DNA from: Rhodospirillales bacterium
GTDB lineage: Bacteria; Pseudomonadota; Alphaproteobacteria; Rhodospirillales; Shumkoniaceae
Direction: 5' to 3'
DNA: 64,000 bases
NCBI GenBank assembly: GCA_016776725.1
Contig: JADHSV010000001.1
Location: 98,081 to 162,080 of the forward strand
Below the pieces are notes generated by a model that was not told where the DNA came from, searched no databases, and saw only the letters and a program-made list of their open reading frames with translations. The position numbers and the translations under genes were made by a program. Below are positions 18,256 through 27,222 of the stretch, one piece after another; the stretch's first letter is position 1, and each line of letters starts with the position of its first letter.

Positions 18256-20121
18256 CTAATCCGCGAACGGCGACAATCCGAGGCGTGTCAGCGTCTCGGA
18301 CGCCGGGCGCCCTTCTTCCGTCCAGCCGCGCGCCGCATAATAGTCGCTCAGCATGGGAGCCAGCGGCGGCACGTCCAGGTCAAAATCAGCGCCGACTTTA
18401 CGCAGCGTGCGCATACGCGGCGGCAGGGTGTCGTCCTTGCGGCCGATGCCGAAGCGGTTGTTGATCATACGCTTCAGGTTGAAGCCGCGCTCGCCGATTT
18501 CATTGAAATCCTGCACCGTGATGTCGCGCCCGGTAATCATGGTGTACCACTCGGCCATGCGCGAGTACGTCGTGGCGTCGGCGATGGCGGTGAACTTGCA
18601 GATCACCAGACTGTCCAGAACGTTCATCAGGTTCTGCACCATGGCCGTCACTTCGCCCTTGCCTTCGCGCTGGTACTTGGGATGGGATTCGGTCAGCCCC
18701 ATTTCGGGTATCGTACCGCCATCCTCGTAGACGTTCATGAAGCCCGCCAGATGGCAAGCGCCGCGATTGCTGGTGGCGTAGGCCAAAGCCTGTCCCCAGC
18801 TGTAACGCGGATCGTGCATGGGAAGCTCCAGTCCCTTGACCTCCACCGCGTACTCGGCGGCCATGCCACCAAATATTTCGGCGGCGCGGCGCGACCCGCC
18901 GGCGAGCGCGCAATCGAAATCGCTTTCCGGGCGCCCCAGGCGTTCAAGCAGGGCCAGCGCCGACGCCCCGTCTCCGAAGGTCAGTTCCAGCCCGTCCGTG
19001 TCCTCCAGCGTCACAACGCCCTTCTCGAAACATTCGAAGGCGAAGGCGATGACCATGCCGGCCGAAATGGTGTCGAGGCCCAACTGGTTGCAGCGTTCGT
19101 TCAGTTTGATAATGGCTTCGGGGTCGTCGATGTTGAGCAGGCTGCCGAAACTGGCCATGGTTTCGTATTCGGGGCCGGAAATTTCGCCCACGGTGGCGAA
19201 CGGTCCGTCTTTCACTTCCATGGTGCGCGCGCACAGGATGGTGCAGCGTTTGCACCCGCTTCGCTTTAACTGATATTTGCGGATCATCGCCGTGCCGGTG
19301 ATCTTTTTGGACAGCGGCGTGTTCTGCCCGGTGCGCCAGTTATCGATGGGCAAATCGCCGATCTCATCGCAAATAATTAACCCGCCGCCGGTGCCATAGG
19401 TGCGGAAGTTTTCCAGCGTTTCCTGAACCTCCGGGACGGTGGCCTTGATGGATGCCGCCAGTTCATCGGGCTTGGCCACGGGGGCCACGGCCTTGCCTTT
19501 GCCCGACACGACAACAGCTTTCAGCATCTTCGAGCCCATCACCGCGCCGACGCCACAGCGCCCGGCAAAGCGGGTGTGCCGCCCGTCATGGCCGATGGCC
19601 GCGAAGCCGACCATGCGCTCGCCGCCCGGTCCGATCACGCCGTTCACCACGTCCTTGCCGTAGGCCGCCTTGAGGTTCTCGTCGACCTCGTAGATCTCCT
19701 GACCCCAATAGGGCGCGCCGTCTTCCAGGCGAATTCCATCTTCTTCGATGACCAGAATGACCGGCGCCTCCGACGCCCCGGTAAAGACAATTCCGTCCAG
19801 CCCGCAGCCCTTGAGTTGACGCCCGAAGGCCCCGCCGCTGTTGGCCTCGCCATAGCCGCCCGACACCGGCGACAGGGTGACGACTTCGTAACGCCCGCCC
19901 GCCGGAATATTGGTGCCGGTAAACGGCCCGGTCATCATGATCAGGGGATTGTCGGGGCCCAGCGGATCGGTATCGCCGTCGGTCAGCCGCGCCAGAATGG
20001 CCGCGCCCAGACAGCTGCCGCCAATGAAATCACCCGCATCCGCCTCGCCTATGGGCCGAACCTCGATCTCGCCTTTGGTCAGATCAACCCAGGCCACGCG
20101 ATCATGATATCCACCGAGCAT
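18256..20121 (-). CDS. aldehyde ferredoxin oxidoreductase family (tungsten/molybdopterin) enzyme
   Basis: 621 residues. Oxidises an aldehyde to the acid with ferredoxin as acceptor. The N-terminal domain has GGYHDRVAWVDLT and the GGSCLGA/GGRYEVVTLSPVSGGYGEANSGGAFG pterin-binding region. The 4Fe-4S site is CKRCTILC near residue 295, with a later Cys in LVICKFTAIAD. The ATG at 20121 follows AGGGAG; the upstream extension to 20244 reads through regulatory DNA. No dedicated ferredoxin or cofactor gene is adjacent. A 47-bp element shared with the gene at 53867 lies upstream. Confidence 0.9.
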   Translation of the reverse strand: MLGGYHDRVAWVDLTKGEIEVRPIGEADAGDFIGGSCLGAAILARLTDGDTDPLGPDNPLIMMTGPFTGTNIPAGGRYEVVTLSPVSGGYGEANSGGAFGRQLKGCGLDGIVFTGASEAPVILVIEEDGIRLEDGAPYWGQEIYEVDENLKAAYGKDVVNGVIGPGGERMVGFAAIGHDGRHTRFAGRCGVGAVMGSKMLKAVVVSGKGKAVAPVAKPDELAASIKATVPEVQETLENFRTYGTGGGLIICDEIGDLPIDNWRTGQNTPLSKKITGTAMIRKYQLKRSGCKRCTILCARTMEVKDGPFATVGEISGPEYETMASFGSLLNIDDPEAIIKLNERCNQLGLDTISAGMVIAFAFECFEKGVVTLEDTDGLELTFGDGASALALLERLGRPESDFDCALAGGSRRAAEIFGGMAAEYAVEVKGLELPMHDPRYSWGQALAYATSNRGACHLAGFMNVYEDGGTIPEMGLTESHPKYQREGKGEVTAMVQNLMNVLDSLVICKFTAIADATTYSRMAEWYTMITGRDITVQDFNEIGERGFNLKRMINNRFGIGRKDDTLPPRMRTLRKVGADFDLDVPPLAPMLSDYYAARGWTEEGRPASETLTRLGLSPFAD

Positions 20122-20187
20122 CTTCTTCAACTCCCTGTAAAATCCCGTTTCGAGCCTGCGAAAGCCCGCTTGAAACAAACTACCACA

Positions 20188-20234
20188 TTGAAAACAAACA
20201 AAAACACCCCCAAACGGCACGAAAATGCATGCAT
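20188..20234 (-). promoter_or_regulatory. 47-bp upstream element, copy 1 (aldehyde oxidoreductase)
   Basis: Aligns without gaps to 55202-55248, with 39 of 47 positions identical by eye. On the plus strand it begins TTGAAAACAAACAAAAACAC and ends ATGCATGCAT. It lies 67 bases upstream of the start codon at 20121, in the same orientation relative to the gene as the second copy. The flank continues into the palindromic ATGCATGCATTTGCATGCAA (from 20225). Probably a regulator-binding site or shared promoter. Confidence 0.7.
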
Positions 20235-20387
20235 TTGCATGCAAATGTCGTCATTCAGCACCTTGGCAGCAGCTACCCTTTCCCAAAAATCTTCTCTATT
20301 TTCCTTTTTCAGCATCATAATTCCATCTTGAGATATGATACCGCAACCCCAAGATAGCTCCCCGATAAAGCCGATTTGGCCATGACG

Positions 20388-20507
20388 AAAACCGGGGACA
20401 AAAACCGGGGACGACAAAAACCGGGGACAGTATACCATTTCCTGTCACGGAAAATCGAGCAGCACGAAAAAAAGGAAACGCGAAAACGGTATACTGTCCC
20501 CGGTTTT
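20388..20507. repeat. GGGGACAGTATACC-type inverted and direct repeats
   Basis: Three direct copies of AAAACCGGGGAC (from 20388, 20401 and 20417). The third extends into AAAACCGGGGACAGTATACC (20417-20436), which is repeated perfectly inverted at 20488-20507 with a 51-base loop. The same signature in variant form occurs at 56163-56208 and, in the core TATACTGTC, at 12640-12700. It resembles dispersed REP-type elements served by IS200-like transposases, but no transposase gene is in the window. Confidence 0.8.
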
Positions 20508-20525
20508 CGAATTCCTTTGGCTGGC

Positions 20526-21896
20526 TTAGCGTACGCGGCCTCGGGTTAGGGAGGCGAAGATGCCCAGGATGCATAGGGTGGCGAAGATGGCGAAGGCGAC
20601 TTTCATGCCTTGCATGAGGGCCGGGTAGTGTTCGGGCGCGATGCGCACCCGTCCCATGAAGACGGCGAAGATCAGGGTGGCGATGCCCATGCTGACCATC
20701 TGCCCCAACAGGCGCATGGTGCCCATTATGCCCGTCGCGATGCCGTAGAATCGCCGGTCAACGGAGCTCATGATGGCGTTGGTGTTGGGCGACGTGAACA
20801 GGCCCAGCCCGGTTCCGAAAACGGCCAGCACGACCATCAGGAAAGAGAGCGGCGTATCGCCGTTCAGGAAAATCAGGGCAATCAGGGCCGTGGTCGAGCA
20901 GGCCATGCCCAACGACGAGATAATGCGCGGCTCGATACGGTCCGACAGGCGCCCGGCCAGGGGTGAGACGATGGCCATCATCACCGGCTGGGCGACCAGC
21001 ACCAGACCCGCCGCCTGGGGGCTCATGCCTTTTAGGTGTTGCAGATACAGGCTGAGCAGGAAGGCCACGGCGAAGGTGGCGCTGTAGTTGAGCATCGCCG
21101 CCAGACTGGACAGGGCGAAGACCCGGTTCTCGAAGAACAGGCTCATGCGCAGGACCGGGTTGTCGACGCGCATCTCCCACACCACGAAGGCCGCCATGCA
21201 CACGATGCCGGGCACGATCAGCGCCAGGCTGAAGACACCCGGCAGCAGCGAAACACCCCACATGATGCAGATCAGCGCCAGGGCGTAGATAAGGGCGCCG
21301 GGCAAATCGAAGGCCTCACCCCGGGCCTCGGCCCAATCGCCCTTGAGGCGCGTGAAAGTAAGGCCCAGGCTAAGCAGGCACAGGGGCAGGATGAAGACAA
21401 AGATGCCGCGCCACGATAGATACTGGGTGAGGATGCCGCCCAAAAAAGGCCCCATGGACAGGCCCACGTAAACGGCTGCCACGTTGATGCCCAGCACCTT
21501 GCCCCGTTGTTCTTTGGGAAACACCGACATGAGAATGGCCGTGCCCGTGGCGAAGATCATGCCGCTGCCAAAACCCTGAAAGACGCGGAACGCAATCAGC
21601 ATGGGGCCCGAGGTGGACAGGGCGATCAGCAGCGAGAACACGGTGAAGGTGATCATCCCCACCGTGAAAATGCGTTTGCGCCCATGAATGTCGGCCAGCC
21701 GCCCGGCGGGAACCAGGGCCACCGCCGCCGCCAGCAGATAGGCCGTGGCGACCCAGCTTAGCAGCACCGCATTCATGGGGAAGTCCCGCTCGATGGAAGG
21801 AAGCGCGATGTTGACGGACGCCCCCATGAACGGCGTCACGAAGGACGTCACCATGGCGATGGCCAAGGCCGATTTCCGTGTCTTGCCGTCTTCCAT
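20526..21896 (-). CDS. MFS drug exporter, DHA2-like
   Basis: 456 residues with about 14 predicted helices. MFS motifs: ASVNIALPSIERDF in TM1, LVPAGRLADIHGRKRIF (motif A) and the proline-rich TM5 YVGLSMGPFLGGIL (motif C of drug exporters). ATG at 21896; an in-frame start at 21956 adds an unlikely basic tail. The family expels drugs or metabolites with proton antiport. Divergent from the SDR gene at 22231. Confidence 0.9.
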   Translation of the reverse strand: MEDGKTRKSALAIAMVTSFVTPFMGASVNIALPSIERDFPMNAVLLSWVATAYLLAAAVALVPAGRLADIHGRKRIFTVGMITFTVFSLLIALSTSGPMLIAFRVFQGFGSGMIFATGTAILMSVFPKEQRGKVLGINVAAVYVGLSMGPFLGGILTQYLSWRGIFVFILPLCLLSLGLTFTRLKGDWAEARGEAFDLPGALIYALALICIMWGVSLLPGVFSLALIVPGIVCMAAFVVWEMRVDNPVLRMSLFFENRVFALSSLAAMLNYSATFAVAFLLSLYLQHLKGMSPQAAGLVLVAQPVMMAIVSPLAGRLSDRIEPRIISSLGMACSTTALIALIFLNGDTPLSFLMVVLAVFGTGLGLFTSPNTNAIMSSVDRRFYGIATGIMGTMRLLGQMVSMGIATLIFAVFMGRVRIAPEHYPALMQGMKVAFAIFATLCILGIFASLTRGRVR

Positions 21897-22230
21897 GGAG
21901 AAACCGCCGGTTGTTGTTATTGTTCGCCGCAATCCCGAGCCACGAGACCATAACACCCGCGCCCCCGGTTAAAAAGGCGACAACACGAATTGAGCCACAC
22001 AACACGAACGCTATCGAATCGAACCGGGCAGGTCCTGGCTGGTCGGATCCAAGGATTTCCCACGCGATCTTGTCCCGGTGTTCAGGCAGCAGATGAAACG
22101 AATGCTGGCCGACGGGACCTATTTTGGAAGACCCCCGCCGCCAATCTCCATGCTGGCGGATTGAAGCTCCATCCGTCACCCTTTACAATGGGTTTCACCA
22201 ATCCTTCATCAAATCCACCAGGAGCAAAAA
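21897..22230. other. divergent intergenic region, no gene
   Basis: 334 bases between the MFS and SDR genes. No convincing ORF, hairpin or repeat; it should contain both promoters. The SDR ribosome binding site CCAGGAGC is at 22218-22225. Confidence 0.5.
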
Positions 22231-22992
22231 ATGGGATCACTTGTTGGGAAGCGGGCTTTCGTGACGGGGGCAGAACAAGGTATCGGCAAAGCCGTTGCCG
22301 AGGGTTTGCTGCATGCAGGTTGTGATGTCGCCATCCACTACTTCATGGGTGAAGAGGGACCGAAAGAGCTGGTCGCGCTGGCGGAAACGCTCGGGCGCAG
22401 GGCAAGCTATTTTCAGGCCGACCTGACAGATGAAAACGCAGTCGTCGAGGTGGTCAAACAGGCCAGTGACTTCCTGGGCAGCATGGATGTTCTGGTCAAT
22501 AATGTCGGCGGGCTGGTCGAACGCCGGTGGCTGGAAAAGATGGACCTGACCCTTTGGCGGAAAGTCAACGACATCAACATGACCTCTATGATGTTGGTCA
22601 CGCGCGAAGCTGTGCCGCATCTTGCCAAAGCTGGTGGCGCCTCCATCGTCAATCTGGCGTCGCTGGCGGGCCGGAAAGGCGGCCATCCGGGATCGCTGGC
22701 CTACTCGATCACCAAGGGTGCGGTTTTGACGTTTACGCGGGCGCTGTCCAACGAATTGGGCGACCAGGGTATTCGCGTCAATGCGGTGGCGCCGGGGCTA
22801 ATTCTGGGGACCCGTTTCCACGACACGCACACGACGAAGGAATCCGCCGACGAGACGATTAAAGGAATTCCATTGGAACGCGCCGGAGATGTCTACGATG
22901 TCGCAAGGCCGATCGTCTTCCTGGCGTCCGAATACGACGGATTTATCACCGGCGAGACCATCGACATCAACGGCGGGGTGTACTGCGCCTAA
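22231..22992 (+). CDS. short-chain dehydrogenase/reductase
   Basis: 253 residues, classical SDR. NAD(P)-binding TGAEQGIG (about 11-18), NNVGG, catalytic Ser in IVNLASLAGRKGG and YSITKG (Tyr/Lys pair). The C-terminus GETIDINGGVYCA is typical. It probably oxidises or reduces a sugar or sugar acid. It converges on, and overlaps by four bases, the GMC oxidoreductase of the sugar cluster; it may take part in the same pathway although it is transcribed oppositely. Confidence 0.9.
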   Translation: MGSLVGKRAFVTGAEQGIGKAVAEGLLHAGCDVAIHYFMGEEGPKELVALAETLGRRASYFQADLTDENAVVEVVKQASDFLGSMDVLVNNVGGLVERRWLEKMDLTLWRKVNDINMTSMMLVTREAVPHLAKAGGASIVNLASLAGRKGGHPGSLAYSITKGAVLTFTRALSNELGDQGIRVNAVAPGLILGTRFHDTHTTKESADETIKGIPLERAGDVYDVARPIVFLASEYDGFITGETIDINGGVYCA

Positions 22993-24572
22993 ATCTTGCC
23001 AAGAATATGATCGGCGGCCTTCTCCGCGATCATGAGGGTCGGGGCGGCCGTGTTGGAGCTGTTGACCCGTGGCATGACGGACGAGTCGCAGACACGCACG
23101 TTCTCCAGCCCGTGGACTTTGAGGTCCGTGCCGACCACGGCCATGTCGTCGACGCCCATTTTGCATGCGCCCACCGGGTGATAGTCCGTTTTGGCGAATT
23201 TGCAGGCGTAGGCGGCGATTTCGTCGTCGGTCTGGACGTCCGGGCCCGGCAGAAATTCGCCTTTTAGATAGGGCTCAAACGCCGATTGGCGCATGATTTC
23301 GCGCACCCAGCGAAACGCCTTGATGGAGATTTCCCGATCATACGCATCGCCCCAGTAGTTGGGGTCGATAAGCGGCGGCTGCGCGGGATCGGCGCTTTGC
23401 AATTTCACCGATCCCCGGCTGCGCGGACGCAGGAAGGCTGAATTGGATGTGACGCCGTTGCGGATTTTCTCAACACCCACTTCCAGGCCCGATCCGGGCA
23501 GGAAATGGAACTGGATATCGGGCGAGCGGGCGTCCGGATCGGCGTACCAGAAGCCGCCGCCGTCACACAGGTTGGACGCAATGGGCCCCGATCTGAACAT
23601 CAGGTATTGCAGCCCGGCCCAGACTTGCATGGGCAACGATTTGTAAACATCGAAACTGTAATCGCCCGAGCATTCGTTGATGGCGAATATGTCCATGTGA
23701 TCATGGAAATTCCGGCCGACACCTTCCAGGCTGTGCACCGTGTCGATGCCCACTTCCTTCAACTCGGGCCCGCGCCCGACACCCGACAGCATCAACAGCT
23801 TTGGCGATCCGACCGCGCCCGCGGTAACGATAACTTCGCGCTCGCAAACGGCGCTTTGCAGAGCCGATGAGCCGCGTTCCACCCACTCGACACCAACGGC
23901 CCTTTTGCCTTCAAACAAAATGCGGGTGGCCATGGCGCGGGATTTGACGGTCAGGTTCTTGCGTCCGCGTGCCGGATACAGGTAGGCCGACGCGCCGCTT
24001 GAACGTTTACCGTCGCGGTTGGTCACCTGATAAACACCGATGCCTTCCTGCACCGCCCCGTTGAAATCGTGATTGTAGGGAATACCCGCCTGCTGGGCGG
24101 CACGCACGTAAACCAGGGTTAGAGGATGGGGGACCGGATCGGACACCTGAAACGGGCCGCCCTGGCCGTGGAATTCATCGACGAAACGCGGGTTGTCCTC
24201 CAGCTTTCGATAGTAGGGCAGGATGTCGGCAAACGCCCAGCCTTGGCAGCCGCATTCGTTGGCCCATTCATCGAAATCTGCAGGGTGCCCGCGGGTATAA
24301 ACCTGGGCGTTGATGGACGTGCCGCCGCCCATAACCTTGCCCTGCGGGTACCAGACGCGCTTGCCGTCCAGCCCCTTTTGCGGAACCGTTTCATAGCCCC
24401 ACGTGCCACGCGCGCCGGTCAGTTTGGCAAAACCGCCGGGCATCCTGAAATAGGGATGGCTGTCGGGATCGCCCGCTTCCAGCAGCAGAACTCGAGCGTC
24501 TGCGTCTTCGCTGAGACGATTGGCCAGACAACACCCGGCCGGTCCACCGCCTGCGATAATGTAATCGTACAT
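22989..24572 (-). CDS. GMC-family FAD oxidoreductase (choline dehydrogenase-like)
   Basis: 527 residues. FAD-binding GGGPAGCCLANRLSEDADARV at the N-terminus, GMC signature PQGKVMGGGTSINAQVYTRG, and the active-site His in DYHPVGACKMG with the conserved Asn in VNSSNTAAP. Members oxidise alcohols, sugars or choline. No signal peptide, so cytoplasmic. Last gene of the sugar ABC operon, 9 bases after a second, different GMC enzyme; together they suggest oxidation of the imported compound. The exact substrate is unknown. Confidence 0.9.
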   Translation of the reverse strand: MYDYIIAGGGPAGCCLANRLSEDADARVLLLEAGDPDSHPYFRMPGGFAKLTGARGTWGYETVPQKGLDGKRVWYPQGKVMGGGTSINAQVYTRGHPADFDEWANECGCQGWAFADILPYYRKLEDNPRFVDEFHGQGGPFQVSDPVPHPLTLVYVRAAQQAGIPYNHDFNGAVQEGIGVYQVTNRDGKRSSGASAYLYPARGRKNLTVKSRAMATRILFEGKRAVGVEWVERGSSALQSAVCEREVIVTAGAVGSPKLLMLSGVGRGPELKEVGIDTVHSLEGVGRNFHDHMDIFAINECSGDYSFDVYKSLPMQVWAGLQYLMFRSGPIASNLCDGGGFWYADPDARSPDIQFHFLPGSGLEVGVEKIRNGVTSNSAFLRPRSRGSVKLQSADPAQPPLIDPNYWGDAYDREISIKAFRWVREIMRQSAFEPYLKGEFLPGPDVQTDDEIAAYACKFAKTDYHPVGACKMGVDDMAVVGTDLKVHGLENVRVCDSSVMPRVNSSNTAAPTLMIAEKAADHILGKI

Positions 24573-24581
24573 GGAAGTTCC

Positions 24582-26102
24582 CTAGCTCGCTTTCAGTTCG
24601 CTTTCCCTTAAGTGTTCGCCGACCCGTAAAGCCTGCGCCGCCACCGTCAACGCCGGATTGACCGCCGCCGAAGATGGGAAGAACCCGGCATCGACCACAT
24701 ACAGGTTTTCGTGATCATAGGCCTTGCATAACGGATCCAGCGGCGCTTTCGCCGGATCGTCGCCGAAACGCACGGTGCCGCATTGATGCGACGGCGTTTC
24801 CTTGGAAAAGGTCTGGCTGACGACAATGGGAAATCCGGCCGCGCGCAAAAACTTCTTGGTGCGCGCCACAAGCCGCGCGTGCGCCGCCGTGTTGGTGCGC
24901 CGCCACGATAAGCAGATGCCGCCGTCGTCGCGAACGGTGACCCGGCTTTCGGGATCGGGCAAATCTTCGCTCATGGCGTACCAATCGACGCTGTGCCCGG
25001 CCAGCCATTGCCGGCCCCACCCAGGCATCCAGCCCAGCGCGCCGCGCAGCATGGGTTCCTTGATTTTGCCAAGCAGCTGAATGTTGCCCAGCGGGTAGCC
25101 ATATGCCTCGCCATCGCCGAAATAAAAATCGTTGAGGCTGAGGCTTTTCTGGAACCGCGTCGTGAATTTGTGAAAAGGTTTCAGCGCCATGACCGCGCTG
25201 CAATTGTGGTTCATGTAGAACCGCCCGACCATGCCGGACGAATTGGCCAAGCCATCGGGGTTGGCGTCATTGGCCGAGCGCAGCAGCAAAACGGCGCTGT
25301 TGATGGCCCCCGCCGACAACACGAAAAGATCGGCCTCGATGCTTTCGCTGCGGCCATTCAACGTGACTTCGACGGCAACGATCCGCTTGCCCGTCTCGTC
25401 CGTGACCAGACGATTGACCATCGCGCCGGTACACAGCGTGACATTGCCTGCGGCCAAGGCAGGATCAAGCAGGCAAATCTCGGCGTCGCCCTTGCCGTCC
25501 ACCTTGCAAGGGAAGCCGTCGCAGGTGTCGCACGCGATACATTTTCCGCCGTCGTGGTACTGAACCGATGTCGGCAGCGGGAACGGTTTCAGCCCCAATT
25601 CGCGCAAACGATCCGCCACGCCCGCAATTTCAGGGTCGTGCGGCACGGGCCCAAAGGGGTAACCGCCCGAACGCGGCGGCTCGGTCGGATCACGCCCGGC
25701 TTCGCCGTGCACGCCAAACAGCCGTTCAGCTTCGGTGTAATAAGGCTCCAGCGTATCGTAGCTGACCGGCCACGCGGGCGATGTGCCCCCTTCGTGTTCC
25801 AGTTCGCCGAAATCCTCGGCCCGGAACCGCAGCATGGTGGTGCCAAACACCTTGGTATTTCCGCCGACGTAGTAGAATTGTCCGGGCTGGAAGGGCTGGC
25901 CTTGCGCGTCGAACCAGTCTTCATCGGCCTTGTAACAGGCCTTGGCGTAGACCTCTTCGACGTCCCAGTTGCGATCCTCGCGAACTAGGCGTTCGCCGCG
26001 TTCCAGCACCAGGACGGACGCGCCGCTCGACGCCAGACAATGAGCAATCGCAGAGCCGCCAACGCCGGAACCAATGATCACGACGTCTACGCGGTCCGCC
26101 AT
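24582..26102 (-). CDS. GMC-family FAD oxidoreductase (sugar/polyol dehydrogenase-like)
   Basis: 506 residues. FAD dinucleotide-binding VVIIGSGVGGSAIAHCLA and the C-terminal VDAGFFPSSAAVNPALTVAAQALR. The His of the active site is in ETPSHQCGTVRFG. It has a Cys-rich insert, CIACDTCDGFPC, near residue 200. The layout is like the large subunits of gluconate or sorbitol dehydrogenases rather than choline dehydrogenase. ATG at 26102; the longer frame to 26165 overlaps the ABC gene. Four bases downstream of the ABC ATPase stop, so part of the same operon. Confidence 0.88.
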   Translation of the reverse strand: MADRVDVVIIGSGVGGSAIAHCLASSGASVLVLERGERLVREDRNWDVEEVYAKACYKADEDWFDAQGQPFQPGQFYYVGGNTKVFGTTMLRFRAEDFGELEHEGGTSPAWPVSYDTLEPYYTEAERLFGVHGEAGRDPTEPPRSGGYPFGPVPHDPEIAGVADRLRELGLKPFPLPTSVQYHDGGKCIACDTCDGFPCKVDGKGDAEICLLDPALAAGNVTLCTGAMVNRLVTDETGKRIVAVEVTLNGRSESIEADLFVLSAGAINSAVLLLRSANDANPDGLANSSGMVGRFYMNHNCSAVMALKPFHKFTTRFQKSLSLNDFYFGDGEAYGYPLGNIQLLGKIKEPMLRGALGWMPGWGRQWLAGHSVDWYAMSEDLPDPESRVTVRDDGGICLSWRRTNTAAHARLVARTKKFLRAAGFPIVVSQTFSKETPSHQCGTVRFGDDPAKAPLDPLCKAYDHENLYVVDAGFFPSSAAVNPALTVAAQALRVGEHLRESELKAS

Positions 26103-26106
26103 CGCC

Positions 26107-27216
26107 CTAAATCCGTTCTTCGGTCTCGGTATCGAAGAAGACCGCCTTGGACATGTTGACGGCAAATTTGGTCATTTCGCCCATGTGCACGTTGGCGCTG
26201 GAACGCATGCGCGAAACCACTTCAATACCGCCCAGCAACAACACGGCCAGCATGTCGGGGCCGGTCGGCTCGGTGACTTCGACCGAGCACTCCACTTCCT
26301 GGATGTCGCCGCCGCTGTCGCTGCTTTCGAGATCGGTAATGGCCTCGGGCCGCAACCCGAGAAGGACATCGGAACCGACATGTGCCGACAAGCCCTTGCC
26401 CGTACCATTCAGTTTCAGACGCAGGGTGCGCTCGTCAGCCGTCGCGATCTCAACACTCAGTCCGTCACCGTTTTTGGCGATTTTGGCCGGGATCAGGTTC
26501 ATGGGCGGCGAACCCATGAAACCGGCGACGAACACATTGGCCGGACGATCATAAATTTCCTGGGGCGTGGCGAATTGCTGCAAGATACCGTCCTTCATCA
26601 CCGCAATGCGGGTCGCCAGGGTCATGGCTTCGATCTGATCGTGGGTCACGTAAACGATGGTGGTGCCCAAGCGCCGGTGCAGCTTTTTGATCTCGGTGCG
26701 CATCTCGACGCGCAGCTTGGCGTCCAGATTGGACAGCGGCTCGTCGAACAAAAAGATTTTGGGATCACGCACCAGGGCGCGGCCCATGGCGACGCGCTGG
26801 CGCTGGCCGCCCGAAAGCTGGCCGGGCTTGCGTTTTAACAGCTCCTCAATCTGCAACAGCTTGGCGACGCTCATTACCGCCTTGTCGCGCTCGGCCTTGG
26901 GAATTTTTCGCATCTCCATGCCGAAGGCCATGTTCTTCTCGACCGTCATGTTGGGATAAAGCGCATAGGACTGGAACACCATGGCGATGTCGCGGTCTTT
27001 GGGATGAACGGCGTTGACGACCTTGCCGTCGATCAAGACCTCGCCATCGGTAATCGAGTCGAGCCCGGCGATCATGTTGAGCAGGGTCGATTTCCCGCAA
27101 CCCGAGGGGCCCACGAGAACCAGGAATTCACCGTCTTGGGCGTCGATATCAATGCCCTTGAGGACTTCGACGTCGCCAAATCGCTTGATGACATTGTTAA
27201 CTTGAAGGCTCGCCAT
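26107..27216 (-). CDS. sugar ABC transporter ATP-binding protein (MalK/UgpC type)
   Basis: 369 residues. Walker A GPSGCGKST (about 37-45), signature LSGGQRQR, Walker B IFLFDEPLSNLD, switch His in VTHDQ, and a C-terminal TOBE/MalK regulatory domain of about 130 residues. Energises sugar import by the two permeases encoded immediately upstream. 6 bases separate it from the permease at 27223. Confidence 0.95.
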   Translation of the reverse strand: MASLQVNNVIKRFGDVEVLKGIDIDAQDGEFLVLVGPSGCGKSTLLNMIAGLDSITDGEVLIDGKVVNAVHPKDRDIAMVFQSYALYPNMTVEKNMAFGMEMRKIPKAERDKAVMSVAKLLQIEELLKRKPGQLSGGQRQRVAMGRALVRDPKIFLFDEPLSNLDAKLRVEMRTEIKKLHRRLGTTIVYVTHDQIEAMTLATRIAVMKDGILQQFATPQEIYDRPANVFVAGFMGSPPMNLIPAKIAKNGDGLSVEIATADERTLRLKLNGTGKGLSAHVGSDVLLGLRPEAITDLESSDSGGDIQEVECSVEVTEPTGPDMLAVLLLGGIEVVSRMRSSANVHMGEMTKFAVNMSKAVFFDTETEERI

Positions 27217-27222
27217 CTTATC

